A stretch of DNA of 64,000 bases from Pseudomonas cichorii. GTDB taxonomy: Bacteria > Pseudomonadota > Gammaproteobacteria > Pseudomonadales > Pseudomonadaceae. A program made the position numbers and the translations under genes. This document shows, piece by piece, positions 1-7,886 of this stretch (position 1 is its first letter; each line of letters starts with the position of its first letter). The notes under the pieces were generated by a model. That model saw only the letters and a program-made list of their open reading frames with translations. It ran no database searches and was not told where the DNA came from. Location: the NCBI RefSeq assembly GCF_018343775.1, contig NZ_CP074349.1, positions 2,160,001 through 2,224,000 on the forward strand, given 5' to 3'.

Positions 1-2
1 TT

Positions 3-536
3 GGTTATGCCTTGAGCATGATGTTGATCGGCTTCATGTCTGCCGGTCTGTCGGCGCACTTGCCAGCGATGCTGGCGGGGGTCGGTGTTCCGCTGGGGCT
101 GGTGGCCTTGTGGGGCATCGGGCAGACCAGCGCTCGCCTGTTGCAGGTGTTGCTGGGGCAATCCATGTCGGCGTTGCGCTTGAATGTCTGGGTGGGTGCC
201 GGTCTTGCGCTGTGTTTTGCCATGGCGCTCATGAGCCAGGGACGAGTCTGGCTGGCCTGTCTGTTCATCTTTGGCTATGGGGCCATGAACGGCCTGTGTA
301 CCTTGCTGCGTGCCAGCCTGCCGTTCGAGCTTTTTGCCCATGCCCGCTACACCCAGTTGCAGGGCAGGCTGCTGGCACCGGGTTTTCTGTGTGCGGCGGG
401 CGCACCCTGGTTCTACGCTCTGGTGCGTGAAACGTCGGGGGATCGCGGGCTGGTAGTGCTCTCGTTGGCTATCAGTCTGCTGGTGTGGGGCCTGGCGATG
501 GTTCTGCGGCGCTACGCTCAGGTGTCTGTCGTTTGA
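3..536 (+). CDS. MFS transporter, C-terminal part (cut by left edge)
   Basis: The frame is open from the left edge and ends at a TGA, so only the C-terminal part of the gene is present. The roughly 178 visible residues form about five or six hydrophobic helices separated by short loops with Arg and Gln, and the protein ends in a short Arg-rich tail. This is the pattern of the second half of a 12-helix major facilitator superfamily carrier in the inner membrane. No substrate-specific motif is visible, so the cargo is unknown. The gene ends about 150 bp before the ABC importer operon; that gap is AT-rich and probably holds the operon promoter. The MFS assignment rests on helix pattern and general resemblance only. 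Confidence 0.7.
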   Translation, partial: GYALSMMLIGFMSAGLSAHLPAMLAGVGVPLGLVALWGIGQTSARLLQVLLGQSMSALRLNVWVGAGLALCFAMALMSQGRVWLACLFIFGYGAMNGLCTLLRASLPFELFAHARYTQLQGRLLAPGFLCAAGAPWFYALVRETSGDRGLVVLSLAISLLVWGLAMVLRRYAQVSVV

Positions 537-689
537 TAGACTATTTGCATATTTATATAGAAGTTAAATGAATTTATAGAATGTTTTGTCCGGTGATATG
601 GTTTTAACCAATTGCCGAAACCTTGAGAAAAGTTATTAAAAATTCTCGGTGAAGGCCTTCACCGTTTTCATTCTCAAGGAACGACTCGC

Positions 690-1763
690 ATGGCCGCTTT
701 TGATTCTTTAACCCGTCGACGCTTGCTGGGATGGGCCAGTGCCGTTCTGGCCAGCCCTTTGCTGCTGTCGTTGCCGCGTTCCGGCTGGGCAGTGGATGAG
801 CATGCCGGGCATCTGAGTCATCCGGATATCGAGCCTGACGGTACCGGTGATTTCATTCGTCTGGCTGAACCGCGAGCACTCAAGCTGGCGGTCAACCTCA
901 ACGCGGTCTGCCTGGCGCCAGTGGTCATCGCCCATGGCCAGGGCTTCTTCAAGAAGCACAACCTGGACGTGGAACTGGTCAACTTCGGCAACTCCACCGA
1001 GGTGCTGCTGGAAGCCATTGCCACCGGCAAGGCTGATGCCGGTGTCGGCATGGCGCTACGCTGGCTCAAGGCGCTGGAGCAGGGCTTCGACGTCAAGCTG
1101 ACGGCGGGCACTCATGGCGGCTGCCTGCGCCTGCTCAGTGCCGTCAACAGCCCGGTCAACAAGCTCGAAGACCTTAAGGGCAAGGCCATCGGCGTAACCG
1201 ACATGGCCAGCCCTGACCGCAACTTTTTCTCGGTACTGCTCAAAAAGCATGGCGTTGACCCGGTGCGGGATGTGGACTGGCGTCTTTACCCCGCAGACCT
1301 GCTGGGTACGGCGCTGGAGCGGGGCGAAGTGCAGGCGGTCAGCGGCAGCGACCCGTTCATGTATCGCCTGATCAACGCTGGCAAGGCGCGTGAACTGTCC
1401 ACCAATCTGGTGGAGGAATACGCCAACCTGAGCTGCTGCGTGGTGGGTGTCACCGGCAAGCTGGTGCGTGAAGAAAAGCGTGTGGTGGCAGCCCTGACTC
1501 AGGCGATTCTTGAGGCTCACGCTTACGCCGTGAAGCATCCCGAAGTGGTCGCCAAGGGCTTTCAGGCCCATGCCTTGAACACTTCGGTGGAAGAGGTTCA
1601 GGCGATCCTTCATGATCATACTCATGGCCATCATGCCGTCGGCGCCGCACTGACCAGAGAAATCCAGACCTACGTCACGGACCTGAAAACCGTTGAAGTC
1701 ATCCGCCAGAGTACCGATGCCGTCGAGTTCTCCAGAGAGATTACCGCCGATGTCTTCAGCTGA
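690..1763 (+). CDS. ABC transporter substrate-binding protein, nitrate/sulfonate/taurine (NMT1/SsuA) type
   Basis: This is a 357-residue periplasmic binding protein. It starts at an ATG nine bases after AAGGA (676-680). Residues 9-12 (RRRL) followed by a hydrophobic stretch look like a twin-arginine signal, which suggests export in folded form. The mature part starts the NMT1-like fold near residue 64 (LKLAVNLNAVCLAPVVIAHG) and carries the GFFKKHNLDVELV segment common in SsuA/NrtA/TauA-type proteins. Two His-rich patches are odd: one just after the signal (DEHAGHLSHPD) and one at residues 308-315 (HDHTHGHH). They could bind metal or simply be linkers. The permease and ATPase genes follow with overlapping ends, so the three form one importer. 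The substrate cannot be read from the sequence. Confidence 0.88.
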   Translation: MAAFDSLTRRRLLGWASAVLASPLLLSLPRSGWAVDEHAGHLSHPDIEPDGTGDFIRLAEPRALKLAVNLNAVCLAPVVIAHGQGFFKKHNLDVELVNFGNSTEVLLEAIATGKADAGVGMALRWLKALEQGFDVKLTAGTHGGCLRLLSAVNSPVNKLEDLKGKAIGVTDMASPDRNFFSVLLKKHGVDPVRDVDWRLYPADLLGTALERGEVQAVSGSDPFMYRLINAGKARELSTNLVEEYANLSCCVVGVTGKLVREEKRVVAALTQAILEAHAYAVKHPEVVAKGFQAHALNTSVEEVQAILHDHTHGHHAVGAALTREIQTYVTDLKTVEVIRQSTDAVEFSREITADVFS

Positions 1764-2748
1764 AGCTTCTACCCTGACGAGTGAAGAGCCCCGCGAGGCT
1801 TTCGGCTTCTGGAAGCTGGGCGCAGTGGCCGTCTTTGCCTGGATTCTGGTAGCGGCATTGACCTTGTACTTGCCCAATGCCACACGCAAATGGCCGATGA
1901 CCGAAGGCCTGGCCAATCTGTGCCTGGCGATTGCCCTGTTGATTTTGCTGGCCGGTATTGCCGGGCGCTGGTCCGACGGCCTGGCGCGTCGAGCCCAAGC
2001 GGCCGGGCCGTGGCTGATTGCATTGCCGGTCCTGCTGGGGATCTGGGAAGTGCTCACGGCCAAGTCGGGTTTGCTGCCTGTGCCATTTTTTGCACCGCCA
2101 CAAGCCTTGCTGGATGTCTACGTCGAAGACTGGCCGCGTCTGCTGGAAAGCCTGCTGCATTCGGCCCTGTTGCTGGGCACTGGCGTGGCGCTGGGGGCCG
2201 TGACCGGTTTTATCGCCGGGGTCGCCATCGGCTGGTCGAGCAGCATTGGCTACTGGCTGCATCCGGTTCTGCGCATTCTTGGCCCGGTGCCTTCCACAGC
2301 CCTGTTGCCGCTGTGCTTCTTTCTATTCCCCACGAGCTGGAGCGCCAGTGTGTTCCTGATTGCGCTGGCCACCTGGTTTCCGGTGACGGTGCTGACCTGG
2401 TCGGGCGTTGCCAGTGTCGACAAGGCCTATTACGACGTGGCGCGCACTCTGGGTGCCAAACCGGGTTTCCTGATTTTCAACGTAGCGATTCCTGCTGCCT
2501 TGCCCCATGTGTTCGTCGGTTTGTTCATGGGTCTTGGGGCATCTTTCTCGACTCTGGTAGTGGCCGAGATGATGGGCGTCAAAGCCGGAATCGGCTGGTA
2601 TCTGCAATGGGCCCAAGGCTGGGCGGCCTACGCCAATATGTATGCCGCGCTGTTGATCATGGCGCTGGCGTGTTCCGGCCTGATCACGGCGCTGTTCCTG
2701 ATTCGTGACCGCCTTCTGGCCTGGCAACAAGGAACCATGAAATGGTAG
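1750..2748 (+). CDS. ABC transporter permease, SsuC/TauC-like
   Basis: This is a 332-residue inner-membrane permease. I chose the ATG at 1750, which overlaps the end of the binding-protein gene by 14 bases; an in-frame upstream start would overlap by 71 bases. After two N-terminal hydrophobic helices comes a BPD_transp_1-type core. It includes the cytoplasmic EAA-like loop near DVARTLGAKPGFLIFNVAIP and the helix segment GLGASFSTLVVAEMMG typical of nitrate/sulfonate/taurine permeases. The two extra N-terminal helices make it longer than SsuC (about 260 residues). It should form the transmembrane channel with the ATPase encoded next and take substrate from the binding protein encoded before. 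Confidence 0.88.
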   Translation: MSSAEASTLTSEEPREAFGFWKLGAVAVFAWILVAALTLYLPNATRKWPMTEGLANLCLAIALLILLAGIAGRWSDGLARRAQAAGPWLIALPVLLGIWEVLTAKSGLLPVPFFAPPQALLDVYVEDWPRLLESLLHSALLLGTGVALGAVTGFIAGVAIGWSSSIGYWLHPVLRILGPVPSTALLPLCFFLFPTSWSASVFLIALATWFPVTVLTWSGVASVDKAYYDVARTLGAKPGFLIFNVAIPAALPHVFVGLFMGLGASFSTLVVAEMMGVKAGIGWYLQWAQGWAAYANMYAALLIMALACSGLITALFLIRDRLLAWQQGTMKW

Positions 2749-3533
2749 CCACCGCTCACGCTGCAAATCCTTCCCGGGCCGGGCTTGCGTTGCGTATCGA
2801 CAGCCTCAGCCATGGCTTCGCTCTGGATGGCCAGAGCCTGCCGGTGCTGGATAAGGTTTCACTGGATGTCGCCCCCGGAGAGTTTGTCGCGCTGCTCGGG
2901 CCTTCCGGGTGCGGCAAGTCCACTTTGCTGCGGCTGGTAGCCGGGCTTGAGCCCGCCGACTCCGGCGCCTTGCTGGCCGATGGCGTGCCGATTGGCGGCC
3001 CGGATCCTTCTCGGGTCGTGGTATTTCAGGACCCGACGCTCTATCCCTGGCGTCGGGTGTGGGACAACGTGGCGCTGGGTCTGCAAGCCCAGGGTTTGCT
3101 GAAAACCCATTCGGCCAAGGTCGATGCCGCGCTGGCCAAGGTCGGGCTCAGTCAGTTCGATCGTGCTTATCCACGGCAATTGTCTGGCGGCATGGCGCAG
3201 CGGGTGGCGCTGGCACGGGCCTTGGTCAACGAGCCGCGCTTGCTGATTCTCGACGAGCCGCTGGGCAAGCTTGATTCCCTGACCCGGATTGCCATGCAGC
3301 AGGAACTGATCGACCTGTGGCAGCGCCAGGGCTACACCGCGCTGCTGGTGACCCACGATGTCGAAGAGGCGTTGCTGCTGGCCAATCGGGTGATCGTTTT
3401 CAGTGACCGGCCTGCCAGTATCAAGGCGCAACTGACCATCGAGCGTCCTTATCCACGTCATCGTGACGATCCTTATCTTGTGGACCTGCGCCGCCAGATC
3501 CTTGGTCTGCTTGGGCTGGGTGAGCGGTGGTAG
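2742..3533 (+). CDS. ABC transporter ATP-binding protein, SsuB/TauB-like
   Basis: This is a 263-residue ATPase that drives the importer. The Walker A motif (GPSGCGKST), Q-loop (VVFQDPTLYPW), signature (LSGGMAQRVALARAL), Walker B (LLILDEPLGKLD) and switch His (LVTHDVEEALLLANR) are all intact. The VFQ-to-YPW spacing and the EALLLANR segment are those of the nitrate/sulfonate/taurine subfamily. Its ATG lies inside the last codons of the permease gene (7-base overlap), which implies translational coupling. It is the last gene of the importer operon; a TetR regulator follows 80 bases later with its own strong ribosome binding site. Confidence 0.93.
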   Translation: MVATAHAANPSRAGLALRIDSLSHGFALDGQSLPVLDKVSLDVAPGEFVALLGPSGCGKSTLLRLVAGLEPADSGALLADGVPIGGPDPSRVVVFQDPTLYPWRRVWDNVALGLQAQGLLKTHSAKVDAALAKVGLSQFDRAYPRQLSGGMAQRVALARALVNEPRLLILDEPLGKLDSLTRIAMQQELIDLWQRQGYTALLVTHDVEEALLLANRVIVFSDRPASIKAQLTIERPYPRHRDDPYLVDLRRQILGLLGLGERW

Positions 3534-3613
3534 ACGATAGTCGGTCGCGCCACGGGATTGCGACCTGCGGCCTGAGTGAGTAGGGTACGCGCCTGAACAA
3601 GAAGGAGCCTGCC

Positions 3614-4258
3614 ATGACCCGGCACAACCCACAGGACACGGGGTCGCCAGCCATCCGGCAACGACGTGCGCCCAAAGGCGAAAAGCGCCGCGAAGAACTG
3701 CTCGATGCGGCCTTGCAGGTATTCTCCCTGGAAGGCTATACCGGCGCGTCCATGGCCCAGGTGGCGGGGATTGTCGGCATATCCGTTGCAGGCCTGCTGC
3801 ATCACTTTCCCAACAAGGTTTCCCTGTTGATGGGCGTGCTGGACCGGCGCGATGAAGTCAGCCGCAAGATCGCCGATGAAGTCCGCGCAGAAAATAACCT
3901 CACCGGCCTGCTGGGCAGCCTGCGGGCGATCAACCGCTCCAATGCCACGGCGCCGGGCGTGATTCGTGCGTTCTCGATTCTCAATGCAGAAAGCCTGCTG
4001 GAAAACCATCCCGCCTGGGACTGGTTCCAGACACGTTACCAACGGATCTACCAGCGCTTGCTGGCCCAGTTCACGGCGTTGGTGGACAGCGGGGAAGTGC
4101 GCGGAGATGTGGATTTGCCAGCGCTGATCCAGCAGATTCTGGCGATGATGGACGGGCTGCAGATCCAGTGGCTGCGCTTCCCGGAGCAGGTTGATCTGGT
4201 GAACAGTTTCGATGCCTACATTGCGCAGGTCGATCAGGCGATAAGGGCGCGTCCCTGA
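3614..4258 (+). CDS. TetR/AcrR family transcriptional regulator
   Basis: This is a 214-residue regulator with a good ribosome binding site (GAAGGAG at 3600-3606). Residues about 26-70 form the TetR helix-turn-helix (KRREELLDAALQVFSLEGY, then the recognition segment around GISVAGLLHHFPNK). The remainder is a helical ligand domain with no recognisable signature. It lies between the ABC importer, on the same strand, and the convergently transcribed GH3 beta-glucosidase. Regulators of this type often sit beside GH3 genes in pseudomonads (from memory), so it may control either neighbour. No operator was identified. Confidence 0.88.
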   Translation: MTRHNPQDTGSPAIRQRRAPKGEKRREELLDAALQVFSLEGYTGASMAQVAGIVGISVAGLLHHFPNKVSLLMGVLDRRDEVSRKIADEVRAENNLTGLLGSLRAINRSNATAPGVIRAFSILNAESLLENHPAWDWFQTRYQRIYQRLLAQFTALVDSGEVRGDVDLPALIQQILAMMDGLQIQWLRFPEQVDLVNSFDAYIAQVDQAIRARP

Positions 4259-4300
4259 GCCACTATCGAGGTAGCGAATTTATCGTTTGGAAATACTATT

Positions 4301-4349
4301 GCGGGCAAGGCCCCTCCCACACAGTCCATGTGGTAGGGGCCTTGCCCGC
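4301..4349. terminator. Perfect inverted repeat between convergent genes (REP-like, probable bidirectional terminator)
   Basis: A 15-base stem, GCGGGCAAGGCCCCT at 4301-4315, pairs exactly with AGGGGCCTTGCCCGC at 4335-4349. The inner bases CCACA and TGTGG can extend the stem. It sits between the stop codons of the TetR regulator and the GH3 gene, where both transcripts must end. The GCGGGCAAG core is common in intergenic repeats of Pseudomonas (from memory). There is no U-run on either side, so termination is inferred from position and stem stability. Confidence 0.7.
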
Positions 4350-4380
4350 GACGGTTACCTGCCGATGTGAACCCTGACGG

Positions 4381-7122
4381 TTATTCGGTTTCCTGATCAA
4401 ACACCCCACCGGTCTTCACCGCTGGCTTGCTGACATTCACCGAGTTCAGTGCCGAACGTGGCAGCGGGTTGCTGGTGGTGGTCGAGAGTTCCTGGCGGAA
4501 CGGGTTGACCAGCTTGGCGTTCAGGCGGATGTCCTGAGACGAACTGCCCAGCGACAGGTTGAAGGTGTCGGCATCTACCACCCACTTCTTGGCGTTGACG
4601 TCGTAGTAAGCCAGCGAGCGATCGTTGAGCTCGATGGTCACGCGCTTGCTTTCACCCGGCTTGAGGAACACCTTCTTGTAGCCCTTGAGCTCCTTGAGGG
4701 CGCGCTCGACTTTCGGGTTCTGCTGGCCAACATACAACTGCGCGACTTCCGAACCACCGACCTTGCCGGTGTTGGTCAGGTCGAACGAGACCTTGATCGG
4801 CGTATTGCCCACCGCTACGCCCGGCGTAACGCTGATATTGCTGTAGCCGAAGGTGGTGTAGGACAGGCCATAGCCGAACGGGTAGAGCGGCTTGATGCCT
4901 TTCTTCTCGTAACCGCGATAACCCAGCAGCAGGTCATCCTTGTAGTCCATTTCCTTGAGCGTATTCTCGTTGTCGAATTTCGGGAAAGACGCGTAGGCCG
5001 GGTTGTCTTCGATATTGCGTTCGATACTGATCGGCAGCTTGCCCGACGGGTTGACCTTGCCGAACAGGATTTCGGCCAGCGCCTGACCACCGTTCTGGCC
5101 CGGGTAGAACGCATGCAGTGCCACCGGAACCTGATCGATCCAGTCGCTCATTTTCAGGGCAGTCCCGCCGTACATGGTCACCACGGTATTGGGATTGACC
5201 TTGGCGATGCTCTGGATCAGTTCGTTCTGATACTCAGGCAGATCGAAGCTGTGGTCGAAACCTTCACCTTCGTATTCGGCGCTATTACCGACAGCAACCA
5301 CTACCGCATCGTAACCGGACAGATCCTGAGGTGCGTTCAATGCCGCCCAGCTCATCTGTACGCCTACCAGGCCGCCCATGGTCGACAGGTAACCGGCACG
5401 ACGCGAGTATTCGAGCTTCACGTCGTAGCTCTTGCCAGCTTCCAGGTTGATCTTGGCGTATTCAGGAATGGTTGGCGGAATGCTGTTGCCCGGCAGTGGC
5501 TTGCCGTCGCCGTTGTCGATGATCTTCTTGCCGTTGACATACAGGCGCACGGCACCGTCGGCGCGAAGCTTGAACACCTGCTCGCCGCTCTGGGTCGGGG
5601 TGATCTTGCCGGTGTAGCGAATCGACGTGGAAGAGGTATCGCCATTGAGCGAGCCGGAAGTAGAGCCTTTGCTGGTGTAAGGGTCGGAAGTCGAGGTGTT
5701 GCTGTCGAACGGCAGGTCGGTGTCGTTGGCCCAGTCCAGATCGACATGGTTTTCAGTGCGGGTTACCGCAGCATCGCCAGACCAGTTGGCGTTGCTGAAG
5801 TACTCGACCTTCATGCCTTTCACGTCGTCGCCAGCGATGTTGGTGCTGGTCCATTGTGCGGCTTTCGGGTCCAGTGACAGGCCGTCGATGAACTCGACCT
5901 TGGCGTTCGGTGCGATCTGCTGCAGGCCGCTCAACTCGCTGACGTAACGGGTTGCCTGCACGTTGGCGCTGCCGAAACCGGTAGGCGGTGCATATTTGGC
6001 CAGATTGCCGACCACGGCGATTTTCTTGACCTTCTGCTTGTCCAGCGGCAGCAGATCGTTCTGGTTCTTGAGCAGCACGATGCCTTCACGGGCGGCGTTC
6101 AGGGCGACCTTGTTGCTGGTAGCGCTGTTCATGTTGTGGGTGGTCAGAGGCGTCTTGGTATCGAACTTGTACAGGTAGATCTGCTTCAGGATGCGGCGGA
6201 CCTTGTCGTCGATGGTCGCAGCGCTCAGCTCACCACTGTCCAGATAAGGCTTGAGGTTGGTGCTGTTCATCTGGAAGCCCATCATGTCCAGATCGGTGCC
6301 TGCCTGGGCAGCGTTCAGGCCATGGACGACAGCGTTGTAGTCGCTCTGTACGAAGCCCTTGAAGCCCCATTCCTTCTTGAGAATCTGCTTGATCAGGAGA
6401 TCGTTTTCACAGGCGAACTCGCCGTTCACTTTCTGGAAGGCGCACATCATCATGGCGACGTTGCCGTTCTTGGCCGCCGATTCGAACGCAGGCAGCGACA
6501 TCTCGCGCAGTACGCGCTCATCCATGAGCTGGTTCAGGTTGAAACGGTTGCTTTCCTGGTCGTTGGCCGCGTAGTGCTTGGCGTTGGCCCACACACCACG
6601 TGCCTGGATGCCGTTGATGACGCCGGGTGCCAGGCTGGCGCCCAGGAACGGATCTTCACCGGAGAGGTATTCAAACGCACGGCCGCCATAGGGCATGCGA
6701 TACAGGTTCATGCCCGGGCCGGTGATGAACTGATAGCCGCCAGTGGCGGTGTCATAACCCAGGGCACGGCCCAGGTCGATGGCGCGGCGCGGGTTCCAGG
6801 TAGCGGCCAGGTTCGGACCGGACGGATAGACCACGCCCTGATCGTTGCCTTCGCTGGTGTAGCGCACACCGACGCCGCCATCGGCACCGTGAATCTGCGG
6901 GATACCGTAGCGGGACAGTGGCTTCACGTCCCAGCCGCCGGTACCACCGATGTAGGCCAGTTTTTCTTCCTGGGTCATCTTGTCCAGGGTCTTTTGCGCG
7001 GCCTTTTCGGCACGTGCCTCACGAGCTTCCTGCTGAGCGGCGTCGGTAGCGTGCACCTGAGATACAGCCAATGCCAGCAGGGCCAGGGCCGACTGGGCGC
7101 CGATCATTTTCCGTTTGTTCAT
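4381..7122 (-). CDS. Secreted GH3 beta-glucosidase with inserted PA14 domain
   Basis: This is a 913-residue glycoside hydrolase that should release glucose from beta-glucosides such as cellobiose or plant glycosides. I chose the ATG at 7122 because GGAGAG lies six bases upstream; the start 24 bases earlier lacks a site. An export signal (MNKRKMIGAQSALALLALA, cleaved near VHA) is followed by the GH3 N-domain. That domain has KHYAANDQE and the nucleophile Asp near residue 263 in KGFVQSDYNA. A PA14-like domain (about residues 434-590, GMKVEYFSNANW to VGVQMSW) is inserted in the C-domain, which also shows NSAEYEGEGFDHSFDLP. A fibronectin-III-like domain ends the protein (LDLTNTGKVGGSEVAQLYV-like segment). 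The PA14 insert is known in plant-associated GH3 enzymes and may bind glycans. Confidence 0.93.
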   Translation of the reverse strand: MNKRKMIGAQSALALLALAVSQVHATDAAQQEAREARAEKAAQKTLDKMTQEEKLAYIGGTGGWDVKPLSRYGIPQIHGADGGVGVRYTSEGNDQGVVYPSGPNLAATWNPRRAIDLGRALGYDTATGGYQFITGPGMNLYRMPYGGRAFEYLSGEDPFLGASLAPGVINGIQARGVWANAKHYAANDQESNRFNLNQLMDERVLREMSLPAFESAAKNGNVAMMMCAFQKVNGEFACENDLLIKQILKKEWGFKGFVQSDYNAVVHGLNAAQAGTDLDMMGFQMNSTNLKPYLDSGELSAATIDDKVRRILKQIYLYKFDTKTPLTTHNMNSATSNKVALNAAREGIVLLKNQNDLLPLDKQKVKKIAVVGNLAKYAPPTGFGSANVQATRYVSELSGLQQIAPNAKVEFIDGLSLDPKAAQWTSTNIAGDDVKGMKVEYFSNANWSGDAAVTRTENHVDLDWANDTDLPFDSNTSTSDPYTSKGSTSGSLNGDTSSTSIRYTGKITPTQSGEQVFKLRADGAVRLYVNGKKIIDNGDGKPLPGNSIPPTIPEYAKINLEAGKSYDVKLEYSRRAGYLSTMGGLVGVQMSWAALNAPQDLSGYDAVVVAVGNSAEYEGEGFDHSFDLPEYQNELIQSIAKVNPNTVVTMYGGTALKMSDWIDQVPVALHAFYPGQNGGQALAEILFGKVNPSGKLPISIERNIEDNPAYASFPKFDNENTLKEMDYKDDLLLGYRGYEKKGIKPLYPFGYGLSYTTFGYSNISVTPGVAVGNTPIKVSFDLTNTGKVGGSEVAQLYVGQQNPKVERALKELKGYKKVFLKPGESKRVTIELNDRSLAYYDVNAKKWVVDADTFNLSLGSSSQDIRLNAKLVNPFRQELSTTTSNPLPRSALNSVNVSKPAVKTGGVFDQETE

Positions 7123-7614
7123 GCGTCTCTCCAACAACTTGTTCAATAAGGGGTCATGCAGTGAGAAGGGCGACGGGGGTCGCTGACTTCATGACCTTTC
7201 GTTGGGCAACAGTTTCCCGTCACCGCGATTCAAAGTGTTTTAACTTCAAGCGGGTGTTGCAGTTTTATGATGTTTTTACCATGTAACTATTGTTTGATTT
7301 TTTTTGCTTGATTGATTTCAGAGTGCCACTAGTTGATGGCGCTTTGAAATAACAAAACGAAACAATTAAGACGAAAAGTCCAATTAAAAGTCAAATAAAA
7401 GTGTGTTTTTGTTGTTTTTTGTTCGTTTTTGACTTTTTTCTTTACAATTTTTGAACTCTTGTTAAACCTACTGGTCGATTGGTTTAAGAATTTTCGAGCC
7501 CTGTCTCTGGGGTCGAAAGCTGCTTGATGGCCAGAGGCTTAGTTGTCAGGCCTGATTCGGTTTCTTGGCCTTGCTTGATGTAACCCTTGAATTTAGTTGG
7601 TTGGAGTATTTGCT
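7123..7614. other. Intergenic region with AT-rich patch
   Basis: No gene is supported here. The stretch separates the GH3 gene (transcribed left) from the small exported protein and secretion operon (transcribed right), so it should hold both promoters. About 7255-7460 is very AT-rich with long T and A runs, unlike the surrounding DNA. Within it AAAAGTCAAA (7386-7395) is the exact inverted repeat of TTTGACTTTT (7428-7437). Such patches are preferred targets of MvaT/H-NS-type silencers, but no binding can be shown from sequence. Confidence 0.5.
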
Positions 7615-7833
7615 ATGAAGTTCTCGATTTTTGGTGCGGGTGTTGTTCTGGGTGTGGCGCTTAGTGGCGCGGTAGTTGCGGCTGAAGCAACGGATGCAGA
7701 TGCGACTTCCGGTGCAAGCGACTCCACGGTGATGACCCAGACCCAGGACACCAAGGCTACTCGCAAGCAGAACACCGAAACGACCAAAGGCGGTCGTCCT
7801 CAGAGTTCGACTACTCAGAAACAGTCCGATTGA
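7615..7833 (+). CDS. Small exported protein of unknown function (72 residues)
   Basis: The ATG at 7615 has TTGGAG eight bases upstream, better than the alternative start 18 bases earlier. The first 23 residues (MKFSIFGAGVVLGVALSGA, cleaved after VVAA) are a clear Sec signal peptide. The remaining 50 or so residues are hydrophilic and low in complexity, rich in Thr, Ser, Gln, Asp and Lys, with no Cys and no aromatic residue, so probably disordered. It ends 53 bases before the start of gspE on the same strand and could share its transcript. I do not recognise a family; a small substrate or accessory of the type II system is only a guess from position. Confidence 0.7.
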   Translation: MKFSIFGAGVVLGVALSGAVVAAEATDADATSGASDSTVMTQTQDTKATRKQNTETTKGGRPQSSTTQKQSD

Positions 7834-7886
7834 TGTAAGACGTTTCTGAGCATGGCCTCCCTCGCTATGGGGGAGTGCTGTAGTCT

